Below, piece by piece: positions 47,683-57,384 of a stretch of DNA of 64,000 nt (the first letter of the stretch is position 1; the number at the start of each line of letters is the position of its first letter). This stretch comes from Variovorax paradoxus. GTDB lineage: Bacteria > Pseudomonadota > Gammaproteobacteria > Burkholderiales > Burkholderiaceae_C. The notes beneath the pieces are model-generated. The model was not told the DNA's origin. It saw nothing but the letters and a program-made list of their open reading frames with translations, and made no database searches. The position numbers and the translations under genes are program-made. Location: assembly GCF_018614915.1 (NCBI RefSeq), contig NZ_JAGGNU010000014.1:197021-261020 (forward strand), in the 5' to 3' direction.

Positions 47683-49168
47683 TCGCTTCGTCGCCGCTGG
47701 GCGTCGCGATGCCCAGGCGCGCGATCCGATAGCGGATCTGCCTGAGGCTCAGGCCGAGCCGCGCGGCGGCCGCCGTGCGGTTGAAGCCGCTTTCCTGCAG
47801 GGCACGCACGAGGATCTCGCGCTCCTGCTGGTCGAGGTAGCTTTGCAGATCGCTCGGAACCGCATCTGCCGGATGGGCCTCGAGGATCGCTGCCGTGCCG
47901 GCTGCTGGCTGCAGCACCGCGGGCGCAGGATCGACCGACAGCGCCGCGCTGCCACGGCCGGTGAAATCAAGATGGAGCACGTCGCCATCGCTCAAGGCGA
48001 CGGCGCGATGCAAGAGGTTTTCGAGCTCGCGAACGTTGCCGTGCAGCGGTTGCTCCGCAAGGCGCTGCAGCACATCGGGCGAAAGGACGGGCACCGGCAT
48101 GCCGGCGTCGCGCGCGATGCGCGCGAGCAGGGCCTCGCAGAGCGCAGGCAGGTCTTCGCGGCGTTCGCGTAGCGCCGGCACCGCGATCTCGATCACGTTG
48201 AGGCGATAGAACAGGTCCTGGCGGAAACGGCCGGCCTGCACCTCGGCCTGCAGATCCTTGTGGGTGGCGCTCACGATGCGCACGTCGACCGCGTCTTCCT
48301 GGGTCGAGCCGATCGGACGCACGCTGCGTTCCTGGATCGCGCGCAGCAGCTTGGATTGCATCGGCAGCGGCAGGTCGCCGATCTCGTCCAGGAACAGCGT
48401 GCCGCTGCGCGCGGCCTGGAAGTAGCCGTCGCGGTCCTGCGAGGAGCCGGTGTAGGAGCCTTTTCTCGCACCGAAGAATTCGGCCTCGAGCAGGTTCTCG
48501 GGAATCGCGCCGCAGTTGACGGCGATGAAGGCCCCCTCGCTGCGCTGGCTGCAGGCGTGCACTGCGCGTGCCACCAGTTCCTTGCCGGTGCCGGACTCGC
48601 CGCGCACCAGCACCGGCGCCATGCCGCGCGCGACCTTGGCGATGCGCGACTTGACGAGGCGCATCGGCTCCGATGCGCCGACCAGCCGTTCCAGCGAAGC
48701 CAGGCCGGCATTGCTGGTGGCCGCTGCGATCTTGCTGCCGCCCTCGTCGGCCTGGCGCGCCGGCCGCGCCGGCGCAGCCTGGGCCTGCACGGCGGAAGCC
48801 ACTACTGCGCGGAACTGCTTCAGGTCCACCGGCTTGGTCAGGTAGTCGAAGGCGCCGGCCTTGAGCGCCTCGACCGCGTTCTCGGCCGAGCCGTAGGCGG
48901 TCATCACCACGCAGCGCTCGCTGCGCTGGTCCTGCTGGATGCGCTGCAGGATTTCCATGCCGAGCCCGTCGGGCAGGCGCATGTCGGTGATCACGGCATC
49001 GAAGCGGCCTGCGTCCAGGTGCTCCCGCGCCTCCGACACGCTGCCGGCCGCCTCGACCCGATAGCCCTCGCGCAGCAGTGTGAGCTCATAGAGCGTGCGC
49101 AGGTCGGGTTCGTCATCGACGACCAGGATCTGGGCGGGCCGGGGCGCGGAAGGGTTGGGGGTGCTCAC
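47660..49168 (-). CDS. pilR: Sigma-54-dependent response regulator PilR
   Basis: The 502-residue product is an NtrC-family regulator: receiver domain with phosphorylated Asp62, AAA+ domain with Walker A GESGTGKE at residues 190-197, and a C-terminal Fis-type HTH ending NRTAAAARLGLSLRQIRYRI. PilR with PilS activates type IV pilin transcription from sigma-54 promoters. The sigma-54 contact loop reads GSYTGS (237-242), not GAFTGA; the Tyr keeps the aromatic, but the last Ala is Ser. The start is GTG 49168. It sits 5 nt after pilS. No pilin gene is in the window. Confidence 0.88.
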   Translation of the reverse strand: MSTPNPSAPRPAQILVVDDEPDLRTLYELTLLREGYRVEAAGSVSEAREHLDAGRFDAVITDMRLPDGLGMEILQRIQQDQRSERCVVMTAYGSAENAVEALKAGAFDYLTKPVDLKQFRAVVASAVQAQAAPARPARQADEGGSKIAAATSNAGLASLERLVGASEPMRLVKSRIAKVARGMAPVLVRGESGTGKELVARAVHACSQRSEGAFIAVNCGAIPENLLEAEFFGARKGSYTGSSQDRDGYFQAARSGTLFLDEIGDLPLPMQSKLLRAIQERSVRPIGSTQEDAVDVRIVSATHKDLQAEVQAGRFRQDLFYRLNVIEIAVPALRERREDLPALCEALLARIARDAGMPVPVLSPDVLQRLAEQPLHGNVRELENLLHRAVALSDGDVLHLDFTGRGSAALSVDPAPAVLQPAAGTAAILEAHPADAVPSDLQSYLDQQEREILVRALQESGFNRTAAAARLGLSLRQIRYRIARLGIATPSGDEANGSGAED

Positions 49169-49173
49169 GGCCG

Positions 49174-50865
49174 CTATTGTGTCAGCCGGGTTTCGCCGGC
49201 AGCGAAGAAGACGAAGAATTCGTTGCCCTCCGGTCCTGCTTCGGAAAGGGCACGGCGCTCGTAGCCGATCGTCGCGCCATGGCGCTCGCACAGCTCCCGG
49301 CACAGGAACAAGCCGAGCCCGCTGGAGCGGCTCTCAGATGAGAAGAAGGGTTCGAACAGATGGCGCTGCACCGCGGGTTCGAGCGGCGCGCCGTCGCTCC
49401 ACACCTGCAGGCTGACGCGGCCGGCTGCGTTCCGGCGCGTTGTCACCTGCATCGCGCCTTCGCGGTCGCCGGCGTAGCGCGCGGCATTGTCGAGCAGGTT
49501 CACGAGGATGCGCCGCAGATGCTCGATGTCGAAGCGCACCACGCTGCCGGCCGCCTCCAGCACCAGCAGCACGCCCTGGCGCTGCGAATGCTGCACCCAC
49601 TCCTCGGCGAGCGTGCGCACGGTCGAATCGAGCGCCAGCTGCTCGCCCAGCGGCAGCACGCGCTGCTGCCGCGCCCGCGCGACATCGAGCACCTCGTCGA
49701 CGATGCGAGCGAGCCGCTGCGCGTTCTGCTGCACCATCGTCGTCAGCTGGCGGTGCGCCGGATCGACCAGGTCCTCGCCGAGCAGCGCGCTGGCCTGCGT
49801 GATGGCGGCCAGCGGGTTGCGGATCTCGTGCGCGACGGCTGCCGACATGCGGCCCATGGCCGCCAGCTTCTCGGTCCGGATGCGCGCCTGGAGCTCGCGC
49901 AGGTCCTGCAGGAACATCACGCACAGGCTTTCGGTGTGGCGGTCGGTGCCCGGCGTCAGCCGCGTGCGCACCCGCACTTCGCGCGGGGCGCCCTGCGCCT
50001 GGGCGACCGGGATTTCCTTCGACTGCGGCGTGCGCCGCGCGAAGGTCTGGCGCGCGATCGCGGCCAGGGCGGCCCAGGCGGGATGCGCATTCAGCGCGAA
50101 CGGCAAGGCGAGTTCGGCGAGCCCCTGCCCGAGGATCGCATCGGCCGCGGGATTGGCGGCGTGCACCTGGCCCTGGGCATCGATCACGAGCACGCCTTCG
50201 CTGAGCGTCTCGATCACCAGGTCGTTCACTAGCGCATGCATCTGCGCGGTGCTTCGATTGCGCTGCGCCAGCGCCTCCTCGCGCGTGAGCCGCCGTGCCA
50301 GCTCGTGCGCGAGCAAGGCCACCACGAACAGGCCGGTGCCGGTCAGCGCCGCCTGCACGAAGCGCGGCGATGGATCGGCCGGCTGCTGCAGCCAGAACCA
50401 GCCCGCGTGCGCCAGCAGCAGCAGCGTGACGGCGGCCGTGGTGCCGAGGCCCACCACGCCGCTGCCCAGCACCGCGCCCATCAGCACGGGCAAGGCGAAC
50501 AGCGGCGTGTAGTTGATGCTGCCCATCTGCAACAGCTGGAGCGCGGTGAAAGTGACCAGGTCGATGCCGATGGTCGAAAGCCAGGCGGCGCCGAAGCCCC
50601 GCACCGGCAGCTGGAAGAGCGCATAGCGCGCCGCCAGCAAGGCGGCCGCCAGGTAGCCGGCCGACAGCGCGATGGCGGTCGGCTGCAGCGGTTGTCCGAG
50701 CGCGATGGTGACCCCCTGCAACAGCAGCAGCACGACGGCGACGAAGCAGCGCGCGGTCATGAAGCCGCGCCACAGCCGCAGCAGCGCCGAGCTTTCACGG
50801 CCGAACTGGTCGAGCGCGCTCCAGTCCGTCGCCGGCTCGCCACGCGACCAGAGGAAGGTGGTCAT
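49174..50865 (-). CDS. pilS: Sensor histidine kinase PilS
   Basis: The 563-residue product has an N-terminal membrane domain of about six spans (about residues 37-185), a PAS-like middle (LVIETLSEGVLVIDAQG), the H-box AAVAHEIRNPLAAI with the phosphorylated His, the N box NLLDNAARYAG and the G box SSGLGLFLCRE. The six-span membrane input fits PilS, which senses membrane-stored pilin. It is encoded just upstream of the PilR-type regulator. The start at ATG 50865 is followed upstream by a dispersed repeat, so the promoter is not obvious. Confidence 0.87.
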   Translation of the reverse strand: MTTFLWSRGEPATDWSALDQFGRESSALLRLWRGFMTARCFVAVVLLLLQGVTIALGQPLQPTAIALSAGYLAAALLAARYALFQLPVRGFGAAWLSTIGIDLVTFTALQLLQMGSINYTPLFALPVLMGAVLGSGVVGLGTTAAVTLLLLAHAGWFWLQQPADPSPRFVQAALTGTGLFVVALLAHELARRLTREEALAQRNRSTAQMHALVNDLVIETLSEGVLVIDAQGQVHAANPAADAILGQGLAELALPFALNAHPAWAALAAIARQTFARRTPQSKEIPVAQAQGAPREVRVRTRLTPGTDRHTESLCVMFLQDLRELQARIRTEKLAAMGRMSAAVAHEIRNPLAAITQASALLGEDLVDPAHRQLTTMVQQNAQRLARIVDEVLDVARARQQRVLPLGEQLALDSTVRTLAEEWVQHSQRQGVLLVLEAAGSVVRFDIEHLRRILVNLLDNAARYAGDREGAMQVTTRRNAAGRVSLQVWSDGAPLEPAVQRHLFEPFFSSESRSSGLGLFLCRELCERHGATIGYERRALSEAGPEGNEFFVFFAAGETRLTQ

Positions 50866-50872
50866 TGGCCCA

Positions 50873-50960
50873 CCCCCAGGCTTGCTCGCTTCGCGTAGCC
50901 GCCAACCCCCTTCGAGGGAGCGCTCCCAGCGGCCCGGCGAAGCCGGTTCCGCGGGAGCTC
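50873..50960. repeat. Second dispersed GC-rich repeat type (copy C) before pilS
   Basis: The segment begins CCCCCAGGCTTGCTCGC and continues through GAGGGAGCGCTCCC, ending GGCCCGGCGAAGCCGG. It shares the general plan of copies A and B (C-rich start, central GAGGG stem, GGCCCGGCG) but differs enough to be a separate type. It fills most of the 150-nt gap 50866-51016. GGAGCGCTCC is a perfect palindrome within it. Confidence 0.55.
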
Positions 50961-51016
50961 ATGAACGGCGGCGCGCTGCGCGCTGCCGCGCGAAGTGGAG
51001 AGCAGGGCGAAGTCGC

Positions 51017-51256
51017 TCATCCCGACCCGGCTTGCCGGTGCGCCGCACTGCAATAGACGGCGCCGTCGGGTCCGCTGATGGCGTCCGCTGCCGGCAGGTG
51101 CAGCCCGCAGTGCGCGCAGCGCACCATGGCTTGCGGCGCCCCGACGGCCGGCGTGGCGCGCGGCGGAGGCGGGCGCGAGCGCAGCTCGTCGCGCCGGCCC
51201 TTGCGCCAGAGCCAGATGGCGATAAAGACCACGGCGAAGACGAGCAGGTATTTCAT
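51017..51256 (-). CDS. PP0621-family small protein
   Basis: The 79-residue product has an N-terminal membrane segment (KYLLVFAVVFIAIWLW), a basic Arg/Pro linker, and a C-terminal zinc-ribbon-like part with CAHC and a later Cys in VYCSAAHRQ. This layout matches the PP0621 family, whose function is unknown. Its ATG overlaps the stop of the cytochrome c assembly gene by 4 bp, and pilS follows after the repeat. Confidence 0.82.
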   Translation of the reverse strand: MKYLLVFAVVFIAIWLWRKGRRDELRSRPPPPRATPAVGAPQAMVRCAHCGLHLPAADAISGPDGAVYCSAAHRQAGSG

Positions 51257-52062
51257 GATGTCGTGCGTGCCAGCACCACTTCGAGCACGAAGCGCGATCC
51301 CACGTAGGCCAGGAGCAGCAGGGCGGAGCCGGCGTAGAGCACGCGCCGGGCCGTGCGGCCGCGCCAGCCGAAGCGCGCCCGTCCGATCAGCAGGACCGCG
51401 AAACTGAGCCAGGCCAGCACCGAGAACACGGTCTTGTGGTCCCACTTCCAGCCGCGCGCATTGGCGCCGTACAGCGCCTCGCTGAACAGCAGGCCGGCGA
51501 GCAGCGTGGCCGACAGCAGTACGAAGCCGGCGGTGACGAAGCGGAAGGTGAGCCGTTCCATCGTCAGGAGCGGTACGCCGCCCTGCGGCTCGGCCGCCAG
51601 CCGGATCTGCTTTTCGGCGCGGGTCATGAGCCAGGCATGCACCACCGCGGCGGCGAACAGGCCGTACGAGGCGATGCCCAGCGCCAGGTGCAGCGGCAGC
51701 CAGGGCGAGGCCGACACGTGCAGCGGCGTACCGGGGAACAGGATGGCCAGCAATACCGCGGCCGCGCCCAGCGCCGCGAGCACGCGCCGAACCTTGAGCT
51801 GCGGGTACATGCGGCTTTCGATCGCGTAGACCGTCAGCACCAGCCAGGCCGTGACCGACAGTGCCGGCGCGAAGCCGAAGCGCGGATCGCCGCCGACCAG
51901 CCCGACACCCAACGCGCAGGCGTGCAGCAGCCAGGCCAGTGCGAGCATCCATTGCATGGAGGGCCGGCCCAGCCAGGCAGAGGCGGCAGCGGTCGTGCCG
52001 TAGGCGGCGGCGGTGGCGATGCCCAGCGCCACGCCGAGTGGGGAGGGGATCGCTAAAATCAT
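51253..52062 (-). CDS. Cytochrome c assembly-family membrane protein (CcsA/YpjD-like)
   Basis: The 269-residue product has about eight membrane spans and the CcsA/CcmC-like core: LHVSASPWLPLHLALGIASYGLFAAAVVHAW with conserved His, and WKWDHKTVFSVLAWLSFAVLL with the WxWDxK element near residue 205. It is encoded next to ffh, the usual place of ypjD (corE), which in some bacteria acts in envelope protein or haem handling, so a role in cytochrome c maturation is not certain. The ATG at 52062 is divergent from ffh, and TAAAAT (plus strand 52054-52059) overlaps its start region. Confidence 0.82.
   Translation of the reverse strand: MILAIPSPLGVALGIATAAAYGTTAAASAWLGRPSMQWMLALAWLLHACALGVGLVGGDPRFGFAPALSVTAWLVLTVYAIESRMYPQLKVRRVLAALGAAAVLLAILFPGTPLHVSASPWLPLHLALGIASYGLFAAAVVHAWLMTRAEKQIRLAAEPQGGVPLLTMERLTFRFVTAGFVLLSATLLAGLLFSEALYGANARGWKWDHKTVFSVLAWLSFAVLLIGRARFGWRGRTARRVLYAGSALLLLAYVGSRFVLEVVLARTTS
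52054..52059 (+). promoter_or_regulatory. Candidate -10 (TAAAAT) of ffh
   Basis: TAAAAT matches five of six -10 positions and lies 82 nt before the ffh ATG, inside the first codons of the divergent cytochrome c assembly gene. No clear -35 upstream. It would give ffh a normal leader. Confidence 0.4.
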
Positions 52063-52141
52063 CGACCGGAGTTTAGCGTCTCGCCTTTGCACGACGCCGT
52101 CGCTCCCGTCTACATACCGGTCCCGCCGAGCGGGAAGCACC

Positions 52142-53530
52142 ATGGCCACCGCCCTCACCGAAAAATTCTCCCGCCTCGTCAAACAGGTCAGCGGCCAGGC
52201 CCGCATCACCGAAAGCAATGTGCAGGACATGCTGCGCGAGGTGCGCATGGCCTTGCTCGAAGCCGACGTCGCCTTGCCCGTGGTGCGCGATTTCGTCGCC
52301 CGCGTGAAGGAAAAGGCGCTCGGCCAGGAGGTGCTCGGCTCGCTGAAGCCCGGCCAGGCGCTGATCGGCATCGTCAACCGCGAACTGGCGGCGACCATGG
52401 GCGAGGGCGTCGCCGACATCAACCTGGTGGCCCAGCCGCCGGCCGTGATCCTGATGGCCGGCCTGCAGGGCGCCGGCAAGACCACCACCACCGCCAAGCT
52501 CGCCAAGCACCTGATCGAAAAGCGCAAGAAGAAGGTGCTGACGGTGTCGGGCGACGTCTACCGTCCCGCGGCCATCGAGCAGCTCAAGACCGTCACGAAG
52601 CAGGCCGGGGCCGAATGGTTCCCGAGCACGCCCGACCAGAAGCCGCTCGACATCGCCCGCGCCGCGCTCGACCATGCCAAGCGCCACTTCTTCGACGTGC
52701 TGCTGGTCGACACGGCCGGCCGCCTGGCGATCGACGAGGTGCTGATGACCGAGATCCAGCAGCTGCACACGGCATTGAACCCGGTCGAAACCCTGTTCGT
52801 GGTCGATGCGATGCAGGGCCAGGACGCGATCAACACCGCCAAGGCCTTCAAGGACGCGCTGCCGCTGACCGGCATCGTCCTGACCAAGACCGATGGCGAT
52901 TCGCGCGGCGGCGCGGCGCTGTCGGTGCGCCAGGTGACGGGCGTGCCGATCAAGTTCGCCGGCGTCAGCGAAAAGATCGACGGTCTCGAGGTGTTCGACG
53001 CCGAGCGCCATGCCGGGCGCATTCTCGGCATGGGCGACATCGTGGCGCTGGTCGAGCAGGTCACGGCGGGCGTCGACGTCGCGGCGGCGCAGAAGCTGGC
53101 GGCCAAGGTCAAGAGCGGCGCCGGCTTCGATCTCAACGACTTCCTCGGCCAGTTGCAGCAGATGAAGCAGATGGGCGGTCTCTCCAGCATCATGGACAAG
53201 CTGCCCGCGCAGATGGCCGCCAAGGCCACGGAGGCCGACATGACACGTGCCGAGCGCGACATTCGCCGCAAGGAAGGCATCATCAACAGCATGACGCCGC
53301 TCGAGCGCCGCAAGCCCGAGCTGCTCAAGGCCACGCGCAAGCGGCGCATCGCGGCCGGCGCCGGCGTTCAGGTGCAGGAAGTGAACCGGCTGCTCAACGA
53401 GTTCGAGCAGATGCAGGGGATGATGAAGAAGATGAAGGGCGGCGGCCTCATGAAGATGATGAAGCGCATGGGCGGCATGAAGGGGATGCCCGGGATGGGC
53501 GGGGGCGGCGGCGGAATGCCGCGCTTCTGA
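52142..53530 (+). CDS. ffh: Signal recognition particle GTPase Ffh
   Basis: Ffh with 4.5S RNA delivers inner-membrane proteins to the Sec translocon. The 462-residue product has the N domain, the G domain with GLQGAGKTTTTAKLA, DTAGRL and TKTDGDSRGG, and a Met-rich M domain ending in GGG-M runs, which bind signal sequences and SRP RNA. Length is normal. The ATG at 52142 is 82 nt from a candidate -10. No 4.5S RNA gene was identified in the window. A strong terminator follows. Confidence 0.97.
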   Translation: MATALTEKFSRLVKQVSGQARITESNVQDMLREVRMALLEADVALPVVRDFVARVKEKALGQEVLGSLKPGQALIGIVNRELAATMGEGVADINLVAQPPAVILMAGLQGAGKTTTTAKLAKHLIEKRKKKVLTVSGDVYRPAAIEQLKTVTKQAGAEWFPSTPDQKPLDIARAALDHAKRHFFDVLLVDTAGRLAIDEVLMTEIQQLHTALNPVETLFVVDAMQGQDAINTAKAFKDALPLTGIVLTKTDGDSRGGAALSVRQVTGVPIKFAGVSEKIDGLEVFDAERHAGRILGMGDIVALVEQVTAGVDVAAAQKLAAKVKSGAGFDLNDFLGQLQQMKQMGGLSSIMDKLPAQMAAKATEADMTRAERDIRRKEGIINSMTPLERRKPELLKATRKRRIAAGAGVQVQEVNRLLNEFEQMQGMMKKMKGGGLMKMMKRMGGMKGMPGMGGGGGGMPRF

Positions 53531-53544
53531 CGCAGACCCCATGA

Positions 53545-53571
53545 AAAAAGCCCGCTCGTCGCGGGCTTTTT
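53545..53571. terminator. Bidirectional Rho-independent terminator between ffh and opgH
   Basis: AAAAAGCCCGC (53545-53555) pairs perfectly with GCGGGCTTTTT (53561-53571) around a TCGTC loop. Flanking A and T runs make it work in both directions for the converging ffh and opgH genes. Confidence 0.93.
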
Positions 53572-53590
53572 GCTGCGCAGTCCGAGGGCC

Positions 53591-55588
53591 TCAGACGCGG
53601 GCGAGACGCACCGCGTGCATCCACGCCCGGCGCAACACGGCCGGCGAGCGCGACTCTTCCGGAATCACCAGGAAGCCGCGGTCGCGCAGCGTATTGCCCA
53701 GCGCGATCTGGCTGGTCAGCACCGTCAGCGGAATCGCCAGCAGCAGCGGCAGGCCCACCGGCATCAGCCAGGCCAGGGCGCTGGCGTCGATCAGCGCGAT
53801 GCCGACCGCCAGGGCGGCGATCACCAGCGTCATCGGCGCCAGCTGGGCGGCGGCGATACGCCACGGCACGGCGGCCGCTTCGCGCGGAGGCGACTTCCAG
53901 TCGAGCTTGATGCCGGTCAGCGCCACGACCACGAACAGCGAGTGCGCCAGCATGCGGACCGGGGCCTGCACGATGGCCAGCCCGCTTTCGAGCGCGGCAC
54001 TCTTGAGCAGGCCGCCGACGCCGCCGTACTGGCGCTGCTCGCCGCGCATCAGCACGGCCGCAATGCCCAGAACGCGCGGCAGGAACAACAGGCACAGCGT
54101 CCACAGCCAGAGGCCGGCCAGCTCCATCGGCATCACCAGCCAGTGGGCGACCACGCTCGAACCGGTGAGCCACAGGGCCGTGCCCAGTGTCAGGAAGGCG
54201 AGCCACAGCGGCGCCGAGACGTAGGCCATGGTGCCGGTGACGAACATCGCGCGGTGCACGGAATGCAGGCCCGGCTCGGTCATCAGGCGCGCGTTCTGCA
54301 GGTTGCCCTGGCACCAGCGGCGATCGCGCTGCAGCTCGGCCAGCAGGTCCGGCGGCTGCTGCTCGTAGCTGCCCACCAGGTCGGCCACCAGCCACACGTG
54401 GTAGCCGGCGCGGCGCATCAGCGCGGCCTCGACGAAGTCGTGCGACATGATGCCGCCGGACATGCCGCCGGTGCCCTTGATCGGCGCCAGCGCGCAGTGT
54501 TCCATGAAAGGCGCGACGCGGATGATGGCGTTGTGGCCCCAGTAGTGCGACTCGCCGAGCTGCCAGAACTGCATGCCGAGCGTGAACAGGCGGCCCGTCA
54601 TGCGCGATGCGAACTGCTGGGCGCGGGCATGCAGCGTGACGTGGCCGATGGCCTGCGTCGCGGTCTGGATGATGCCGGCGGTGGGGTTGGCTTCCATCAG
54701 CTTGACCATCGAGGTCAGGCAGTCGCCGCTCATCACGCTGTCCGCATCGAGCACCACCATGTAGCGGTAGTCCTTGCCCCAGCGGCGGCAGAAGTCGGCC
54801 ACGTTGCCCGCCTTGCGGTGGGTACGGCGCTTGCGCAGGCGGTAGTAGACCTCGACCTGCGGCTGGTTCGGGCTGTCGGCCAGCGCGCCGCGCAGCTCTT
54901 CCCAGGCGGCGCGTTCGGCGGCGGCGACTTCGGGCGTGTAGCTGTCGGACAGCACGAAGACGTCGAACTGCTGTGCATGGCCGGTCGCTGCCACCGATTC
55001 GCAGGTGGCGCGCAAGCCGGCGAACACCGTGGCCACGTCCTCGTTGCAGATCGGCATGATGATCGCCGTGCGCGCTTCCGGATTCATCGGGTGGTTGGTC
55101 ACCTGTTTGGCCGACAGCGCATGCTTGTCACCGCGCACCGAGACATAGAAGCCCATCAGCGCGGTCACGAAGCCGGTCACGACCCAGCCCGAGAGCAGGC
55201 CGTAGAGGGCGATCTGGCTGTATTCGAGCCAGAGGTTGTCGTAGTCGGGCTGCACGCGGGCGAACAGCGTCGAGGCGATCAGCGTGCTGAACACGGTGAG
55301 GGCCATGAACGCGAGGCGCCGCTGCGTGGCGGCACGCTGCCAGGGCTGCTTGGCCGCCGACGCCGCATGGCGGGGCGCCGTGGCCGCGCCGGTACCGGCG
55401 CCGAGCTTGACCAGCAGGGCGGTGCCGATGCTGTTCCAGAAGCCGCGCCACGGGCGGGGCGTCATCGAGCCGCGGTTGATCGGCGGGGCCGTCACCGCAT
55501 TCGGGTGGCGTTCTTCGCGGATCGGGCTGCGACGCGAAAAATCCGCCGGCGTCAGCACCTTCAGTTGGGAGAAATCGTTCGGCTTCAT
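53591..55588 (-). CDS. opgH: Glucan biosynthesis glucosyltransferase OpgH (MdoH)
   Basis: OpgH makes the beta-1,2-glucan backbone of osmoregulated periplasmic glucans from UDP-glucose in the inner membrane; in E. coli it also inhibits FtsZ when UDP-glucose is high. The 665-residue product has two N-terminal spans, a GT2 domain with IIMPICNEDV, VVLDADSVMSGD and the RDRRWCQGN motif, and a C-terminal multi-span domain. The start is ATG 55588 (MKPNDFSQLKVL); the frame is open further but without homology. opgG is not adjacent. A sigma-54 promoter with GlrR-type sites lies 224-420 nt upstream. Confidence 0.94.
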   Translation of the reverse strand: MKPNDFSQLKVLTPADFSRRSPIREERHPNAVTAPPINRGSMTPRPWRGFWNSIGTALLVKLGAGTGAATAPRHAASAAKQPWQRAATQRRLAFMALTVFSTLIASTLFARVQPDYDNLWLEYSQIALYGLLSGWVVTGFVTALMGFYVSVRGDKHALSAKQVTNHPMNPEARTAIIMPICNEDVATVFAGLRATCESVAATGHAQQFDVFVLSDSYTPEVAAAERAAWEELRGALADSPNQPQVEVYYRLRKRRTHRKAGNVADFCRRWGKDYRYMVVLDADSVMSGDCLTSMVKLMEANPTAGIIQTATQAIGHVTLHARAQQFASRMTGRLFTLGMQFWQLGESHYWGHNAIIRVAPFMEHCALAPIKGTGGMSGGIMSHDFVEAALMRRAGYHVWLVADLVGSYEQQPPDLLAELQRDRRWCQGNLQNARLMTEPGLHSVHRAMFVTGTMAYVSAPLWLAFLTLGTALWLTGSSVVAHWLVMPMELAGLWLWTLCLLFLPRVLGIAAVLMRGEQRQYGGVGGLLKSAALESGLAIVQAPVRMLAHSLFVVVALTGIKLDWKSPPREAAAVPWRIAAAQLAPMTLVIAALAVGIALIDASALAWLMPVGLPLLLAIPLTVLTSQIALGNTLRDRGFLVIPEESRSPAVLRRAWMHAVRLARV

Positions 55589-55595
55589 GGGCGGC

Positions 55596-55799
55596 TCACC
55601 AACGTTGCTTCTGGGCGGACGGGGTGTCGCCGATTGCCGGAAAGCGCTTGAACACGCAGTCCGGTGCGGCACCGCCGGCGCTTGCCAGCGCGGCTGCCGA
55701 ATGACCCGCGGCACGGGGCCGCGAGAGGGAAAACTGCTTTTGACGCAGGCCATCGCGCTGCGGACGCAGTGCGAAAGAGGGGCTGGTAAGTGCTGTCAT
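55596..55799 (-). CDS. Possible small protein upstream of opgH
   Basis: A 67-residue frame ends 7 nt before opgH. It opens MTALTSPSFALRPQRDGLRQKQFSL and is Ala/Arg/Gln-rich without a membrane segment or signal; I do not recognise it. AGAGG lies just before the ATG in DNA, but the predicted sigma-54 start site is at about 55800, one base before the ATG, so the message would be leaderless and lack that site. It may be a real short protein, or simply the 5' leader of opgH. Confidence 0.4.
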   Translation of the reverse strand: MTALTSPSFALRPQRDGLRQKQFSLSRPRAAGHSAAALASAGGAAPDCVFKRFPAIGDTPSAQKQRW

Positions 55800-55811
55800 G
55801 CCTCTACAGGG

Positions 55812-55826
55812 GCAAACCCTGTGCCA
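55812..55826 (-). promoter_or_regulatory. Sigma-54 promoter (-24/-12) upstream of opgH
   Basis: On the minus strand TGGCAC-N5-TTGC (55826-55812) has GG and GC separated by exactly 10 bp, matching the sigma-54 consensus TGGCAC-N5-TTGC at every defined position; only the variable last base is C instead of W. The transcript start should be near 55800. Confidence 0.88.
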
Positions 55827-55845
55827 GCATGAAAAAACGCTTTCA

Positions 55846-55858
55846 AATCAACCACTTA
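55846..55858 (-). promoter_or_regulatory. IHF consensus site between GlrR sites and the sigma-54 promoter
   Basis: AATCAACCACTTA (plus strand) matches the IHF consensus WATCAANNNNTTR at all nine defined positions. It lies 20 bp upstream of the -24 element, within the span where DNA bending brings a distant activator to sigma-54 polymerase. An A-run lies at its downstream side (55832-55837). Confidence 0.75.
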
Positions 55859-55920
55859 GATCGCTTCGGTGGTCTTTCGACTGACCATCGGGCTCGCGAA
55901 GGGCCCAAAACCCCTGAATT

Positions 55921-55938
55921 TGTCGCTGAGCCCCGACA
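55921..55938. promoter_or_regulatory. GlrR-type activator site 1 (TGTC-N10-GACA)
   Basis: TGTC-N10-GACA at 55921-55938 is an exact match to the motif bound by GlrR (QseF) at the E. coli glmY promoter, with an extra T/A pair (TTGTC...GACAA). It lies about 95 bp upstream of the -24 element. The HTH of the neighbouring GlrR keeps the E. coli recognition sequence RNRTEFY, so the same target is expected. Confidence 0.8.
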
Positions 55939-55980
55939 AGCCCTGGAACCACCGTGGACTTGTTCAATGAAATCAAGGAC

Positions 55981-57380
<1,400 letters not shown>

Positions 57381-57384
<4 letters not shown>

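Noticed and set aside
50862..51056. Overlapping 63-codon frames on both strands before pilS
   Set aside because: They are made by the dispersed repeat and its flank; neither has a convincing ribosome-binding site or a protein pattern.
52060..52141. 4.5S SRP RNA gene near ffh
   Set aside because: The short leader has no long self-complementary SRP-like helix or GGAA tetraloop context that I can identify.
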